This document shows, piece after piece, positions 41,301 through 50,301 of a stretch of 60,000 nucleotides of DNA (position 1 is the first letter of the stretch; each line of letters opens with the position of its first letter). A program made the position numbers and the translations under genes. The stretch spans positions 1,479,501 through 1,539,500 of the forward strand of contig OX442324.1 of NCBI GenBank assembly GCA_949358305.1. The letters run 5' to 3'. The notes beneath the pieces are model-generated. The model ran no database searches. It was not told where the DNA came from and saw only the letters and a program-made list of their open reading frames with translations. The stretch comes from Strigamia acuminata (lineage: Eukaryota; Arthropoda; Chilopoda; Geophilomorpha; Linotaeniidae).

Positions 41301-42257
41301 AGATTCAATGCGACGTTTGCAAAAATGTTGCAGATTTATGTTGATAAGGACCAGAGGGACTGGGATGATTTTTTGCCATTTTTGCTTTTCTCGTATAATA
41401 CCGGTGTGCACGAGACGACGGGATATACACCTTATTATCTTTTGAAAGGATATGAAGTTGATTTGAACGTGGACGTAAACCTCAACTTACCTCAAAAAGA
41501 ATTTACCTTGCGAACCTCAAAATTCATCAGAGAAGCTAGGAAAATAGCAAATGAAAGGTTGGAATGGCAAGGAGAAAAAAGCAGAAAAAGATTCGATCAA
41601 GGCCGAGTTCATGTGGAATTTGACCCAGGAGAATTAGTATATCTCAAAACACCCAATAGAAAAGTTGGGTTAAGTGAAAAACTCCTGCCACAATTCTCAG
41701 GCCCATACGAAATAGTAAGAAGAACCGCGCCAAATGACTACGAAATTAGAAGTTCAAATGGAAAGAAAACAGATATTGTTAATATTGAACGATTAAAACC
41801 GTATAAACCCAGAGAAGAAATTCCAGCGGAGATATTAGAAGAATTGACAGCTAAAAAAGTCACATTTGCTGATGAAACTGCAACACAAAGTGAAAAACAA
41901 CAAGAAATTGAAGAAAACACGTCAATTTCGCCAATTCCGATCGCTAAAGAACGATTTATTAGCGATGACGATCAAATTTCGTTAAAAACACTCTTTGAAC
42001 CTGAAGAAAATACAACAAAAGTGTCAAATTTCCCAATTCCAAGCGAAACAGAGCGATTAAAAGCGCTCTATGGACCGAAAGAAATTATGGAAAGATGGCA
42101 AAACGAAGACGAACGGAAAAACAAAGAAAATCAATTGCGAAAACCGCCGACAGGTGTCGCTGACGCAGTCGATGACGCGTCGCCGCCTGAAATCGAGAGT
42201 TTCCGGTCACGTCGCCTTCGCAAACAGGCTCGTCGTGACTACAGTGGATTGTGTTAA
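38313..42257 (+). CDS. pol: Gypsy-C Pol
   Basis: 1314 residues counted from a GTG at 38313; the frame is open back to 38274, so production as Gag-Pol by -1 frameshift is likely. Protease motif DTGG at residue 57. RT with YIDD near 472-475. RNase H (STDASAYGLGAVL, TERECLAI, ADALSRIP). Integrase zinc domain (HDGLTGAHLG... CPHC) and triad D900, D960, E996. GPY/F-like module (FSGPYEIVRR). Every catalytic residue is present over 3.9 kb without a stop, in keeping with the identical LTRs. This copy could be active. Confidence 0.95.
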   Translation: MGRPQRRCHHQQGRCCHPKKKRKNRREKIIVVEMNISESLLEIPVIVNNMEVKAVMDTGGKRNVISEELAEALQLKYPPSPNIRLQGVSGELVTPIGKTKMNITIGELTYRIEVLIVKGFHYELLLSDPFMLFAKCVLDYDKQKIFVGRTSGKEVSFPMNKTFVDQNYVARVMKNITIPPMHECIVPIYLNKAITLDMFVQPLHNVTDRFAVIGCKTLTDFKNGKGIIRVANPTKKTVFLKEKSAIAKAYYVVDVGVFDEKQVHCFDFDSSIAKDKMNKDQQEQMRQLLQKNQDRFAVSDKDLGRVQVYKHKIDTGDHEPIHLQPYRRSMKEKEVEAEETKKLLDMGVIRESESPWSAPVLLIKKRDGKWRFCVDWRRLNAITKKMVYPLPRIDDTLDQLAGAQFFSMMDLIQGYYQVEIDEQDREKTAFTTSSGHFEFNVLGMGLCNSPAAFQKLMNKVLGNLLGKVCIAYIDDLIIFSKTFDQHLKDLDNVFDKLRQSNLKVKLSKCTFGTNTIKYLGHVVDSEGISPDPRNLESVAKFPVPTNLKLLRGFIGLCSYYRKFIPSFADISKPLVNLTKKDEKFDWGPPHDKAFKTLRTALITVPVLAHPNFEEPFMVSTDASAYGLGAVLKQKINKQEHVIAYASRLLSQAEQNYTATERECLAILFGIEKYRPYLYGKKFQIITDHSALQWLKSVKNPNGRLARWSLQLVDFDFDVIYKSGKAHKDADALSRIPEDLSEEENKIVPSLLLEQLDLPAEQRKDKKLLELITAMNQVEQLPKKRRRPLKQFVLLDNVLFRKKNSLNSLDTEVNLLYVPQHLKTAVLEEMHDGLTGAHLGLNKTWKRMRTRFFWPRIYKDVRNYVLSCPHCASSKSMTTAPKGLMQPWSTISKPFERIGIDTLGSFPTSDKGNKYVFVMTDYLSRTVIARAAPASTALEAARTLLYELMLKEGSPREILSDRGTEYRNKMVEEVSNMFKALHKTTSGYHPRTNGLTERFNATFAKMLQIYVDKDQRDWDDFLPFLLFSYNTGVHETTGYTPYYLLKGYEVDLNVDVNLNLPQKEFTLRTSKFIREARKIANERLEWQGEKSRKRFDQGRVHVEFDPGELVYLKTPNRKVGLSEKLLPQFSGPYEIVRRTAPNDYEIRSSNGKKTDIVNIERLKPYKPREEIPAEILEELTAKKVTFADETATQSEKQQEIEENTSISPIPIAKERFISDDDQISLKTLFEPEENTTKVSNFPIPSETERLKALYGPKEIMERWQNEDERKNKENQLRKPPTGVADAVDDASPPEIESFRSRRLRKQARRDYSGLC

Positions 42258-42346
42258 GGTTTTCTGAGACGAACCGGGTTTACTGTGTGACTCAAAGAAA
42301 CCTAAAGCATTAATAACAGCAGCTGAGTTGATTTGTGTGTGATTCC

Positions 42347-42644
42347 GTAAGTGAAGAGAGTGAAATTTAGAACGAATTTGGCGAGCAAATAGCTTAAAAA
42401 CGAAACGAATAACATCGCGAAATGGAAATTTAGGCTTAAATAATTGTGTTAAAACTTCAAAATGAAATTTTAGTGTGTGCATACATTATCAAGTGACTAA
42501 TTAGTTAAAAAATTGTTAAATTTAGTGTAAATTAGTGCAACATGAAATTTTAAATGAAATAACGAATGGAAATTGAAAAATTTTTGTGAAAATTTTGAAT
42601 TAATGAAGTAATTTATTTTATTTTCTTTTCAAATAATATATTAG
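42347..42644 (+). other. Predicted intron upstream of Gypsy-C ORF3
   Basis: The donor is CC|GTAAGTGA at 42347. The acceptor is TTTTCTTTTCAAATAATATATTAG ending at 42644 (given here only as landmarks: pyrimidine run at about 42619-42630, TTAG at 42641-42644). The ORF3 ATG is 7 bp further on. The layout matches Gypsy-1 and Gypsy-2. Confidence 0.6.
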
Positions 42645-42651
42645 AATCCGA

Positions 42652-44025
42652 ATGGACGAAATGGCAAGCAAATTTGATCGGATGGATGTGCGTAGTGATA
42701 GTGACAGCGATGCGGATTCGGTTTGCTCGATGCAAGTGGGCGATCTTTTGGAACGTCAACTTAAGAAAGGCGATGACTTGGAAATTTATTTAGCAAATAA
42801 GCCGAGCACAAGTAAAACTTTGGACGAATTGGTTAACTGCCCACGCCCGTTTACAGAAGGAAAACAAAAGGCGGAGGAAGACAAAAAGAAATATGCAGGA
42901 CCATTAACAAAGGGTGAAGAAGGCTTATTGCGTCATCGTCGTAAAAATCGACAATTGAAACGAGATAAGAAAGCACAAAAGAAGAAAGTGTTTAATGAGC
43001 AATCGAAAAGAATCCGGGAAGAAGAAATGCGTCACACCGTTGATCGAAACAAACGCCGATTAAATGATTTGCGAATGGAGCACCGGAATATGGTCAACGC
43101 CATTAGAGCCAGGAAATTAAAAGGAGTGATGGGATTGCCCGACTATCAGTTGTGGAGAACAGGGGCGAATGCTTTGCTGATCCAGGAGGCGAAAATAAGG
43201 AAAAACATTTTAAAAGCCATCGCCTTAGCGAGAAGAGAGTCCTTCCAGGACCCTAGTGTAGTATTTCCTACTCCTATACGGGTATACCGTGTGGAGTTGG
43301 ACGCTGCACGACAGGTCCAGGCTCTCGGACTTGCATTAGACTATAGTAATGCGCCAAAATATGACTTAGCATTCGACGCCGTAGGTTGTCCGCCGATTAA
43401 AGTCATGAACTATCAGATGGCAGCATTAGGCGACCTAACGCCGGGACGACAGAGCTGGACGTATGACAGCGTCGTTGATCATTACCTCCAACTGTTAGAA
43501 GAGCGATATCCCATATTGGCACCAATTCAATCTGAGTGGGTCTTCAAAATGGTGGACCCAGCTAAACGACAGGAAGCGATCTATTGGCTAATGAAGAGAC
43601 TTCCAAGTGCTCAAAAGAAGATTTGGGTGTTTCCAGTTCCTATTGAAGAGCATTGGCAGCTTTTCATAGTGGATTGGCGGAAAAAGCCAACCCAATACGT
43701 GCTTTATGACCCAAGCGGACCAATAGAGCGCACATATCCAAAGTGGGAATCTTTAAGATACTCGTTGATGGATGCAGGAGTAAAGTTTCCAAACAAATTC
43801 ATACGTTGGGACCCGCCACGTATGCACCAATTGGATAATGACAGCTGTGGCCCAACCATACTCTACTTCGTTAGAAGATACGTTGAAGACCGGGACTTAA
43901 TGCAGTTTGGGGAGCCGTGTGAGTTACGCTTACGATTTGTGTATGAGATTGCAAATCGTGAAATTCTCCCATTCGAGTTGATCAAAGAAGAGGATAAGAA
44001 GGATCAAGCGGAAGGAGGAGAGTGA
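42652..44025 (+). CDS. Gypsy-C ORF3: Ulp1/adenain-like (C48) cysteine protease
   Basis: 457 residues. The N-terminal 50 are acidic (DSDSDADS). Residues about 75-165 are strongly basic and predicted helical (RHRRKNRQLKRDKKAQKKK), a likely nuclear or nucleolar signal. The C-terminal part fits the Ulp1 fold: SWTYDSVVDHYLQLL, then H334 in EEHWQLFIVD, D353 in YVLYDPSG, Q393 and C399 in HQLDNDSCGPT. This is the H-D-Q-C order and spacing of SUMO/NEDD8 proteases and adenovirus protease. Known C48 enzymes remove SUMO-like modifiers or mature virion proteins. Here the target is unknown; a role against host SUMOylation or in particle maturation is inference. The gene sits where env would be, behind a predicted intron, in an element with intact gag and pol. 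Confidence 0.8.
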   Translation: MDEMASKFDRMDVRSDSDSDADSVCSMQVGDLLERQLKKGDDLEIYLANKPSTSKTLDELVNCPRPFTEGKQKAEEDKKKYAGPLTKGEEGLLRHRRKNRQLKRDKKAQKKKVFNEQSKRIREEEMRHTVDRNKRRLNDLRMEHRNMVNAIRARKLKGVMGLPDYQLWRTGANALLIQEAKIRKNILKAIALARRESFQDPSVVFPTPIRVYRVELDAARQVQALGLALDYSNAPKYDLAFDAVGCPPIKVMNYQMAALGDLTPGRQSWTYDSVVDHYLQLLEERYPILAPIQSEWVFKMVDPAKRQEAIYWLMKRLPSAQKKIWVFPVPIEEHWQLFIVDWRKKPTQYVLYDPSGPIERTYPKWESLRYSLMDAGVKFPNKFIRWDPPRMHQLDNDSCGPTILYFVRRYVEDRDLMQFGEPCELRLRFVYEIANREILPFELIKEEDKKDQAEGGE

Positions 44026-44420
44026 AGTGAACTTTAACTTCTTTAAGTGAATAAGTGTAAAATCAACACGAACTTTGAACATTTTTTTTTGTGTGTGTGT
44101 TTTTTTTTATTTTATAGAAAATTGAAAACTGAAAAAAAGTAATATAAAACAGAGAAAAACCAAAAAGTGTTATCATTGATGAAAAGTGTTAATTTTATTT
44201 AATTTTAAACTTTGAATATTATTTCCAATGTAAAAGTGTAATAAAAAGTGACTATGACATTTATAAACATTGAAAAGTGAGTTATATGATATTTTTGTAA
44301 AAATAAGGATGATGAAAAGAGATTCTCAAAATTGTAAAATTGAGTTTATGATTTGAATTTTTTTAATGTGAAAGGAGATGCGTTAGTTAGAACAATTCAT
44401 TGTTTTTCGAGAGACCGAAA
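44026..44420 (+). other. Gypsy-C 3' untranslated region
   Basis: AT-rich, with T runs and many AAAAGTG strings. No ORF of note. Confidence 0.6.
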
Positions 44421-44437
44421 AAATTAAAGGGGGGGGC
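44421..44437 (+). promoter_or_regulatory. Polypurine tract of Gypsy-C
   Basis: AAATTAAAGGGGGGGGC immediately before the 3' LTR. Confidence 0.85.
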
Positions 44438-44939
44438 TGTTACGCGGTAGAGCCGTACCGTGTATCGGCTGGCTCTGCTCGCTCTGTTTAGGCATTTAAT
44501 ACAATGAATTCTCACTAGACGGCGCTGTGCACCTAATTAGATGCACAGACCGTTCAACTTAGTTGATAGGGGGAATAGGAGTTTACTTAGTGAGTTGATT
44601 AAGCCAGAGAGCTCAGATCTCTTTTGAGTCTCAACCTGTTACCTTCACCTACTACTGCCAGCCGGTTGACGGTCAGGCAGGACTAGGTTTTCTAAACTGA
44701 ATTGAATTGACAACAGCATCATCCTTATTTAGTTATTTATTTGATTTGAATGAGTGATTTATATTTTAGGTTAATAAATGAACAAATGTAATAAGAGCTG
44801 TTGACCGAACATTTACATTAGTAAATGTCCGACTTTGAATAATAAAGCCAAAAGGCATTTTACATATAAAACCCTGTGTCATTCTTGATTAACTTCATGT
44901 CACGTAGGACTAAATCAATCCCCATTTAGCCACGTAACA
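44438..44939 (+). repeat. 3' LTR of Gypsy-C
   Basis: 502 bp, apparently identical to 35936-36437; AATAAA at 44841-44846. Confidence 0.97.
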
Positions 44940-45563
44940 ATATGGATGTTTGGGGTCATTCGAATACCACATCCATCGGTGGCGCTCGTTATTTACTGAC
45001 GATCGTAGACGACTTTTCCCGTTACTCCTTTGTTGTGCCCATGAAAACGAAGGGGGAAGTTTTTGAAATTTTTAAGCTGTTCCATGCTCGGATGGAGACT
45101 TTATGGGGGGCTGGCTGCATTAAAGCAGTCAGAACTGATAATGGCATGGAATTTTGTTCCAAAAATTTCGAAAATTTCCTAGTCCAGCGCGGCATCAAAG
45201 CACAGCGCACGAATGTGTATACACCCGAGCAGAATGGCGTCGCGGAACGCCTTAACCGCACCTTACTTGAGGGCGTGCGTTCTTTCTTTTTGTCGACGTC
45301 TTTGCCTCGAGTGCTGTGGGCTGAGCTCGCGGTTACTATGATTTATTTGAAGAACCGCTTCCCACATAAGTCACTGAACAATCTTGTCCCCTATTGTCTG
45401 TGGTATGGCAAGACTGTTCCACTCAAACACCTTAAGGTGATTGGGTCAAGGTGTTTCGTGCACATCCCGAAGCAAGTCCGTGGTTCGAAATTCGAATCCC
45501 GAGCCTGGACTGGCGTCGTGGTTGGCTATGCTTTTCGCACGCGGGGTTATCGCGTGTGGTGCC
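44940..45563 (+). pseudogene. pol: Copia-B2 integrase core, cut by Copia-C
   Basis: Resumes the Copia-B2 frame after Gypsy-C. The first catalytic Asp is in MDVWG at the left edge; the second is in RTDNGMEF (codon at 45137) and the Glu in NGVAERLN (codon at 45245), so the triad is intact. The C-terminal part runs through LVPYCLWYGKTVPLKHLKVIG and GVVVGYAFRTRGYRVW, and stops at 45563 where the Copia-C LTR begins. An apparent ORF reading on to 45697 is simply LTR sequence. Confidence 0.9.
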
Positions 45564-45904
45564 TGTTGAGTTCTACCGAGTGTTGGGTGAGTGTTGAGTG
45601 GACAGAAGACATCATGTTCAACTTTGGCAAACAAGCCAACAAAAAATGGCTGCCAGTTTATTCACTGTTTGGCATGAAGAGTGACTTCACTCTATAAAAT
45701 GTACAGAACAAGTCTCATACAGGTAACAGGACAAATCATATATAATACAGGATTTGTAAACACAAGTTATATAATACTAAAAGAACAAATCATAACAATA
45801 AATATATACAGAGCTCCATTGGAGCCATACAGTTAAATAACATTAATGATGAACTAAGAGGCAAAACACATAGCTCAAAAGGTTGGACACATTGATTCTT
45901 AACA
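45564..45904 (-). repeat. Copia-C LTR (3' in element sense)
   Basis: 341 bp. In element sense it starts TGTTAAGAATC and ends CTCAACA. Confidence 0.97.
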
Positions 45905-45918
45905 TTCCCCCTCTGTCC
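45905..45918 (-). promoter_or_regulatory. Polypurine tract of Copia-C
   Basis: On the minus strand GGACAGAGGGGGAA directly precedes the 3' LTR. Confidence 0.8.
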
Positions 45919-46066
45919 AATCATTTGAAAAAATAGATTCTAAATCTTAAACGAAAAAGAAATACACGTGAGAAAAGTTCTATCACTTAACATACATAAA
46001 CTCATCATCCCACGTGATGGTCTGATTGCCAATCACAAGCCGATCATTCCGCTTCCTAAATTCCAA

Positions 46067-48976
46067 TCATAAGGTATCACAATCATACTCCCAATCATGG
46101 GTAAAAGAGCCATCAGAAATTACTTCTCCGTCTTCCCCCTCATAGCTCAAATCTTTTTCATATGTGGTACTTGGAATAGAACCATCAAAAACCGATTCGC
46201 AAGTTGTTGGTTGGCATTCATCAACTTTTGTTGTTAATACAACATCTTTGTTTGTTTTGTTTGGTTTATTCTTTCTTTTCTTTCTCTTGGTCCCTTTAAT
46301 TTCCCCCTCTGTTCCAATAGCTTTGCACTCATTTGCATCAAATAGTGTTTGCACTTCCCCCTCTAGTTCAACAACTTTGGGCTCGCTTATACCAACCAAT
46401 GTATGCACTGGTGTTGGGGGAATTTCCTTTTCCAATGTCTTTACTAAAGATGAAACTTCTGGGGATGGAAAAGTAGGCTGTACGACAATGGTTGAGACCT
46501 CTTCTGTCTCATTCTCAGGAAGAGCGTGCGGATCCATAGAATCATTATCTTCCGCTTTAACAACTTCCTTAGGGTTTTCTATTTCCCCCTCGAACCAATA
46601 ATCCCGTTCGTACACCGTTAACTTAACCAAAGAGAAAACTTTATCTCGTTTCGGATCCCAGATCCGATAAGCCTTTTCAAAATCGGCATATCCGACTAAT
46701 GCGCCCTCCCAGGTATGCTTGAGACGTTTCGTATTCCTAATACGAGTTAGAACTCTAACCTTCGATCCAATACACCGAAGGTGTCTCACTGATACCGGTC
46801 GCGAATACAATACATTATAAGGGGCCTGCATATGTAAACCCACTTTTGGAACACGATTCCGCAAATATGCCATCGTATTGGCAAGTTCCATCCATAAAGT
46901 GTTTGGAAACCTATTTTCCCGTAGTAAAGTGTTTACCCCCGTTACAATGTCATTGTTGGTGCTATCAGAGATGGAATAAATGTCAGGGTTGGTGGATTCT
47001 ATTCCTGTAATCTCGATCCCGATACATTCGGCAATTTCAACCCATTCAATTAATTCTTTTGGGGAATAATCCATCCCATGTCCCAAACTAATTCTATTTA
47101 CTTTCCTGCCAAGTATATGCTCAGTTTCCTTTACCCAATCCTGAAACATATCAATTATACCTTTCCCATTCTTTGAATGCCTAATCCAGATATACTGCGA
47201 ACAATCATCAACTAAAACCATGTATTGTTCTCCCATCCTATGTGGGACCTCCCAAACACTTAGATGTACCAAATCTAAAACCTCCCCGAGGTGAACTCTC
47301 TGTGTTGGGGGCGTATCTGGCTTTGTAGCTTCTGTTCCTACACAAGATGTGTGAGGGGTAATTTCCCTGTTCTCTAATAGGACGCCAAATACTCTATTTG
47401 ACTGATTCATGCCAAGAATGCCCTCTTTATGCAGATGTCCTAAACGCGTCTGCCACAAATCAAGAGGAAGGGCTCTGTCTTTCCTTTTCTCGGCCCTTTT
47501 TGTAAATTTGGATTTTCCTAAAATCCCTTTCCGGTTCTTGGTCTCAGAACAATTGCTAACAATCCTGGTCATGCTATATGACTTCTCCCCCTCATTGTTA
47601 GTAATTGTGACTCTGCCCAGTTCTGCAGAATCTGTTGACTTTCTAGTCCTCTTTGGAAAACGTTTCTGATTTGCCATGTCAGAACTAAGGGGATTGCTAC
47701 ATTTAAAAGCATTCGCATGGTCACACTTCCTGCTCCCCTTTTCAGCATTTACTTGAACTTTGTTCAAACTCTCAAAACTCCCGTGTTGTCCATTATTAAT
47801 TGAGATTTCACTCAAATTACCCATGGCATTCGAAACCCCATTCGAATCAACCATCTCACAATTCTGATTTTTCTTGTTCGTGCTTAGCACGTCGCTATTC
47901 ACTGTCTTTCCCGCATTACACATGTATCCCTCACAAATTGCCCTGATCGAATCTCCAATCGCTTTAGACAAACTATTTGGTTTGTGAGTTAGTGCGCTCT
48001 TAATAATAAAATGTGTTAATAGCGATACATTTTTGTCAAAATCAGAATTCAAATCAGCCGTGTCAACCGCATGCTTTGCTACAAAGGGTGCGGTTGCACT
48101 TACATTTGAAACCATGGTGCAACAATCAACCGTGAACTCATTATTCCCATTTCTTTGTGCCACCAAAAATGGTTTGCTGATTTTATTTTTGTAGACAGCC
48201 AGTCTCCCATGTGCAATACTAGTGGTTAGGCCTATTTTATCCAATTGTCCCAAAGAAATCAAATTTCTCCCACTTTTGGGCACAAACCAAACATTCTTCA
48301 AGAATAAATTTGTCTTCTTATTCCCATTTAAAGAGAACAGTCGGATATCACCAATACCCCTGACTTCCAAATTATTTACAAATTTGTTTAATGGCCTAAA
48401 ATTTTGAAACCACTTTTCACAGGATGCCACATGGTTGAAGATCTGGCTGTCACAATACCACATAATATGTCCAAATATATTATCTCCCTTGATTGTAGAA
48501 TTTTTAAAATTCTCCTTATCTTTATTGCTAAATGACTGCACATCCTTTTTACACGTGTGCACGTCGGAACAGTTCCTTTCACTGCAAAACCTTTCACCAG
48601 CCTGTGTTAAATGCCGCATCCTGGATGAGGGAAGATTTCCTTGGTTCCCAACCGAAGGACAATCCCTGGCGAGATGACCCACTCCGCCACAATTGAAACA
48701 ACAGGTGACACACGTCTGTGTCGAAGATTCCAGTCCGTTCCCGCAACAAAAACCGTTTTTGGCATTTAATGCCTCGCAAAAACTCGAATTGCAAATAATT
48801 CGACTTCTACGTTGTGCATTTGTATCATTATGATGACACAATTGGTCAAGGAACTGTCCTCTGACCCGTCGACGCGTCTGGCGCGCACACGCAACATGCC
48901 AATCGTCCAAATTGGCTTTAAATCCCGGCAAACGTCCTCGGGCTCGGAACAATCTTCCACTGTCTTTTAAAGACAT
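46067..48976 (-). CDS. Copia-C protein: Gag remnant, zinc knuckle, altered protease and catalytically degenerate integrase
   Basis: 969 codons from the ATG at 48976; the frame is open back to 49324 but without an ATG. A short Gag remnant (GFKANLDDWHVA) leads to a CCHC knuckle CFNCGGVGHLARDC at residues 93-106. The protease-like block reads MWYCDSQIFNH, so the usual D-S/T-G is D-S-Q. A GAG-pre-integrase-like stretch (LWQTRLGHLHKEGIL) precedes an integrase fold that keeps its scaffold (YMVLVDDCSQYIWIRH, LWMELANTMAYLRNRVPK). The first catalytic Asp is Ser (codon 47258-47260) and the second is Gly (47081-47083). The N-G-x-A-E-R block is replaced and the nearest acidic residue is Asp (46964-46966). 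A charged 200-residue tail ends the protein. There is no RT or RNase H. Open-frame retention with systematic loss of active sites suggests a non-enzymatic role. Confidence 0.85.
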   Translation of the reverse strand: MSLKDSGRLFRARGRLPGFKANLDDWHVACARQTRRRVRGQFLDQLCHHNDTNAQRRSRIICNSSFCEALNAKNGFCCGNGLESSTQTCVTCCFNCGGVGHLARDCPSVGNQGNLPSSRMRHLTQAGERFCSERNCSDVHTCKKDVQSFSNKDKENFKNSTIKGDNIFGHIMWYCDSQIFNHVASCEKWFQNFRPLNKFVNNLEVRGIGDIRLFSLNGNKKTNLFLKNVWFVPKSGRNLISLGQLDKIGLTTSIAHGRLAVYKNKISKPFLVAQRNGNNEFTVDCCTMVSNVSATAPFVAKHAVDTADLNSDFDKNVSLLTHFIIKSALTHKPNSLSKAIGDSIRAICEGYMCNAGKTVNSDVLSTNKKNQNCEMVDSNGVSNAMGNLSEISINNGQHGSFESLNKVQVNAEKGSRKCDHANAFKCSNPLSSDMANQKRFPKRTRKSTDSAELGRVTITNNEGEKSYSMTRIVSNCSETKNRKGILGKSKFTKRAEKRKDRALPLDLWQTRLGHLHKEGILGMNQSNRVFGVLLENREITPHTSCVGTEATKPDTPPTQRVHLGEVLDLVHLSVWEVPHRMGEQYMVLVDDCSQYIWIRHSKNGKGIIDMFQDWVKETEHILGRKVNRISLGHGMDYSPKELIEWVEIAECIGIEITGIESTNPDIYSISDSTNNDIVTGVNTLLRENRFPNTLWMELANTMAYLRNRVPKVGLHMQAPYNVLYSRPVSVRHLRCIGSKVRVLTRIRNTKRLKHTWEGALVGYADFEKAYRIWDPKRDKVFSLVKLTVYERDYWFEGEIENPKEVVKAEDNDSMDPHALPENETEEVSTIVVQPTFPSPEVSSLVKTLEKEIPPTPVHTLVGISEPKVVELEGEVQTLFDANECKAIGTEGEIKGTKRKKRKNKPNKTNKDVVLTTKVDECQPTTCESVFDGSIPSTTYEKDLSYEGEDGEVISDGSFTHDWEYDCDTL

Positions 48977-49792
48977 TGTTGCAGCGCTTAACACAATTTT
49001 CCCACACAAAAATTCACTATTCGTTGCAAAATGTGGCTCTTTCCACAATAATGCCGTAGCACAAATCGGTAGACACTTTGTCACTTTGAAAAAACTCTTT
49101 TCCCACAAAATATAAGGCGAAAAATGCGCTACTTCCCGGGGGAATCCTTTTAAGAAGGATTGAAACCCGAATCTGGTCGTCCTGATAGCTTCCGACCGCC
49201 AACCTGGTGGCGCGGGACGGCTACCTTGTACCACGGACAAGCCCAGACCGGAATAGGACTGTACGGGGGCGACTGCCCGAAGGGTACAGAACAAACTAAA
49301 TTGCCCAGAACAAAAACTTATCAACTATTGACAAATAATTTCGACCCAAATATACACTAATAAACGTTGTGAAGATGGTTTCAGTGCTGTCTTCAATGCT
49401 GAACAGGTGCTCCAGCGATGAATGAGCACGGAAAGGGCGCTGTCGTGCCTTCTGCGTACACGCATCCGTGTAAACGCAGGAATAATCGTAACACGCACGT
49501 CCGCGTCCTCACAGTGAACACCGGGGTTCAAACTGTGGCTCTTCACTGTCGAAATTCGTTGGAATCCGCGTGTATGCACTCCTTGTGCGAATACACGGCT
49601 TTGCTGCCGATCACGTTCGTCAAACGCGATCGTCCCGCCGAAAATCGGTGTTGCGACGCTATTTCGCAACCAAAAACCGCCAAAATGTTCGTTGTTGCTT
49701 GTCAACAACCTAATAATGCTCCCACGTTGTTTATTCCAGCAATGGTGCACAAAACAGTACAATTCCACAGCTAAACACGATCACCGACAGGC

Positions 49793-49817
49793 GCCGCCAT
49801 CTTGGATAGTGACGTCA
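49793..49817 (-). promoter_or_regulatory. Copia-C leader module, copy 2 (CRE plus YY1-type)
   Basis: On the + strand GCCGCCATCTTG (49793-49804), 5 nt, TGACGTCA (49810-49817). Confidence 0.6.
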
Positions 49818-50301
49818 TCGCGAAAATACGTGAAGTTGGAAATAGGCCTATAATCTGCCAAAATAAATCGTCCAAATAATTCGAAAAACTTCTTACTGTT
49901 TGTGCAAGTAATCCACCGCTGATTCTATGCAAATTCCGTTGCAAAACACTGTTCAAAACGTTGCTTTTCGTCCCGAAACACTGGCCGCCGATTCCCGCAG
50001 TTCGTCCGCTCGTTCCCGACGAAATCCACTCGTTCCTCGGCCCGAAGAACGTCTCGTGTGCGTCGTTGAGATCGTCGCTGTTTCGGTTCGTAGCGGCTGA
50101 TTTTCCTGCTTTGCAGGCACGCGAATCGTCGCTTCTCCATCCCGCGTCTTGCCGCTCTCGTCCCCGACGATTGCCGTTAATTTCCCGGCCAATCCGTCCG
50201 TTGGTGCTGTCCAACGATATGTGTGTCTCCTCGTTAATTAATGGACACACTTCTGACTCTAAAACAGTGCACTTCTTCAACTATCTGCAAGAACGATGGT
50301 C

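Larger units (their letters stand above)
35936..44939 (+). mobile_element. Gypsy-C: complete Ty3/gypsy element with a Ulp1-like ORF3, probably recent
   Basis: Two 502-bp LTRs with perfect TGTTACG/CGTAACA ends and no difference that I could see. ATAT duplication at 35932-35935 and 44940-44943. Primer site, gag, pol, predicted intron, ORF3 and polypurine tract are all present and the ORFs intact. Confidence 0.97.

Noticed and set aside
45564-45697. C-terminal extension of the Copia-B2 integrase
   Set aside because: This is Copia-C LTR sequence read through by chance; the same peptide appears at 50764-50897 from the other LTR.
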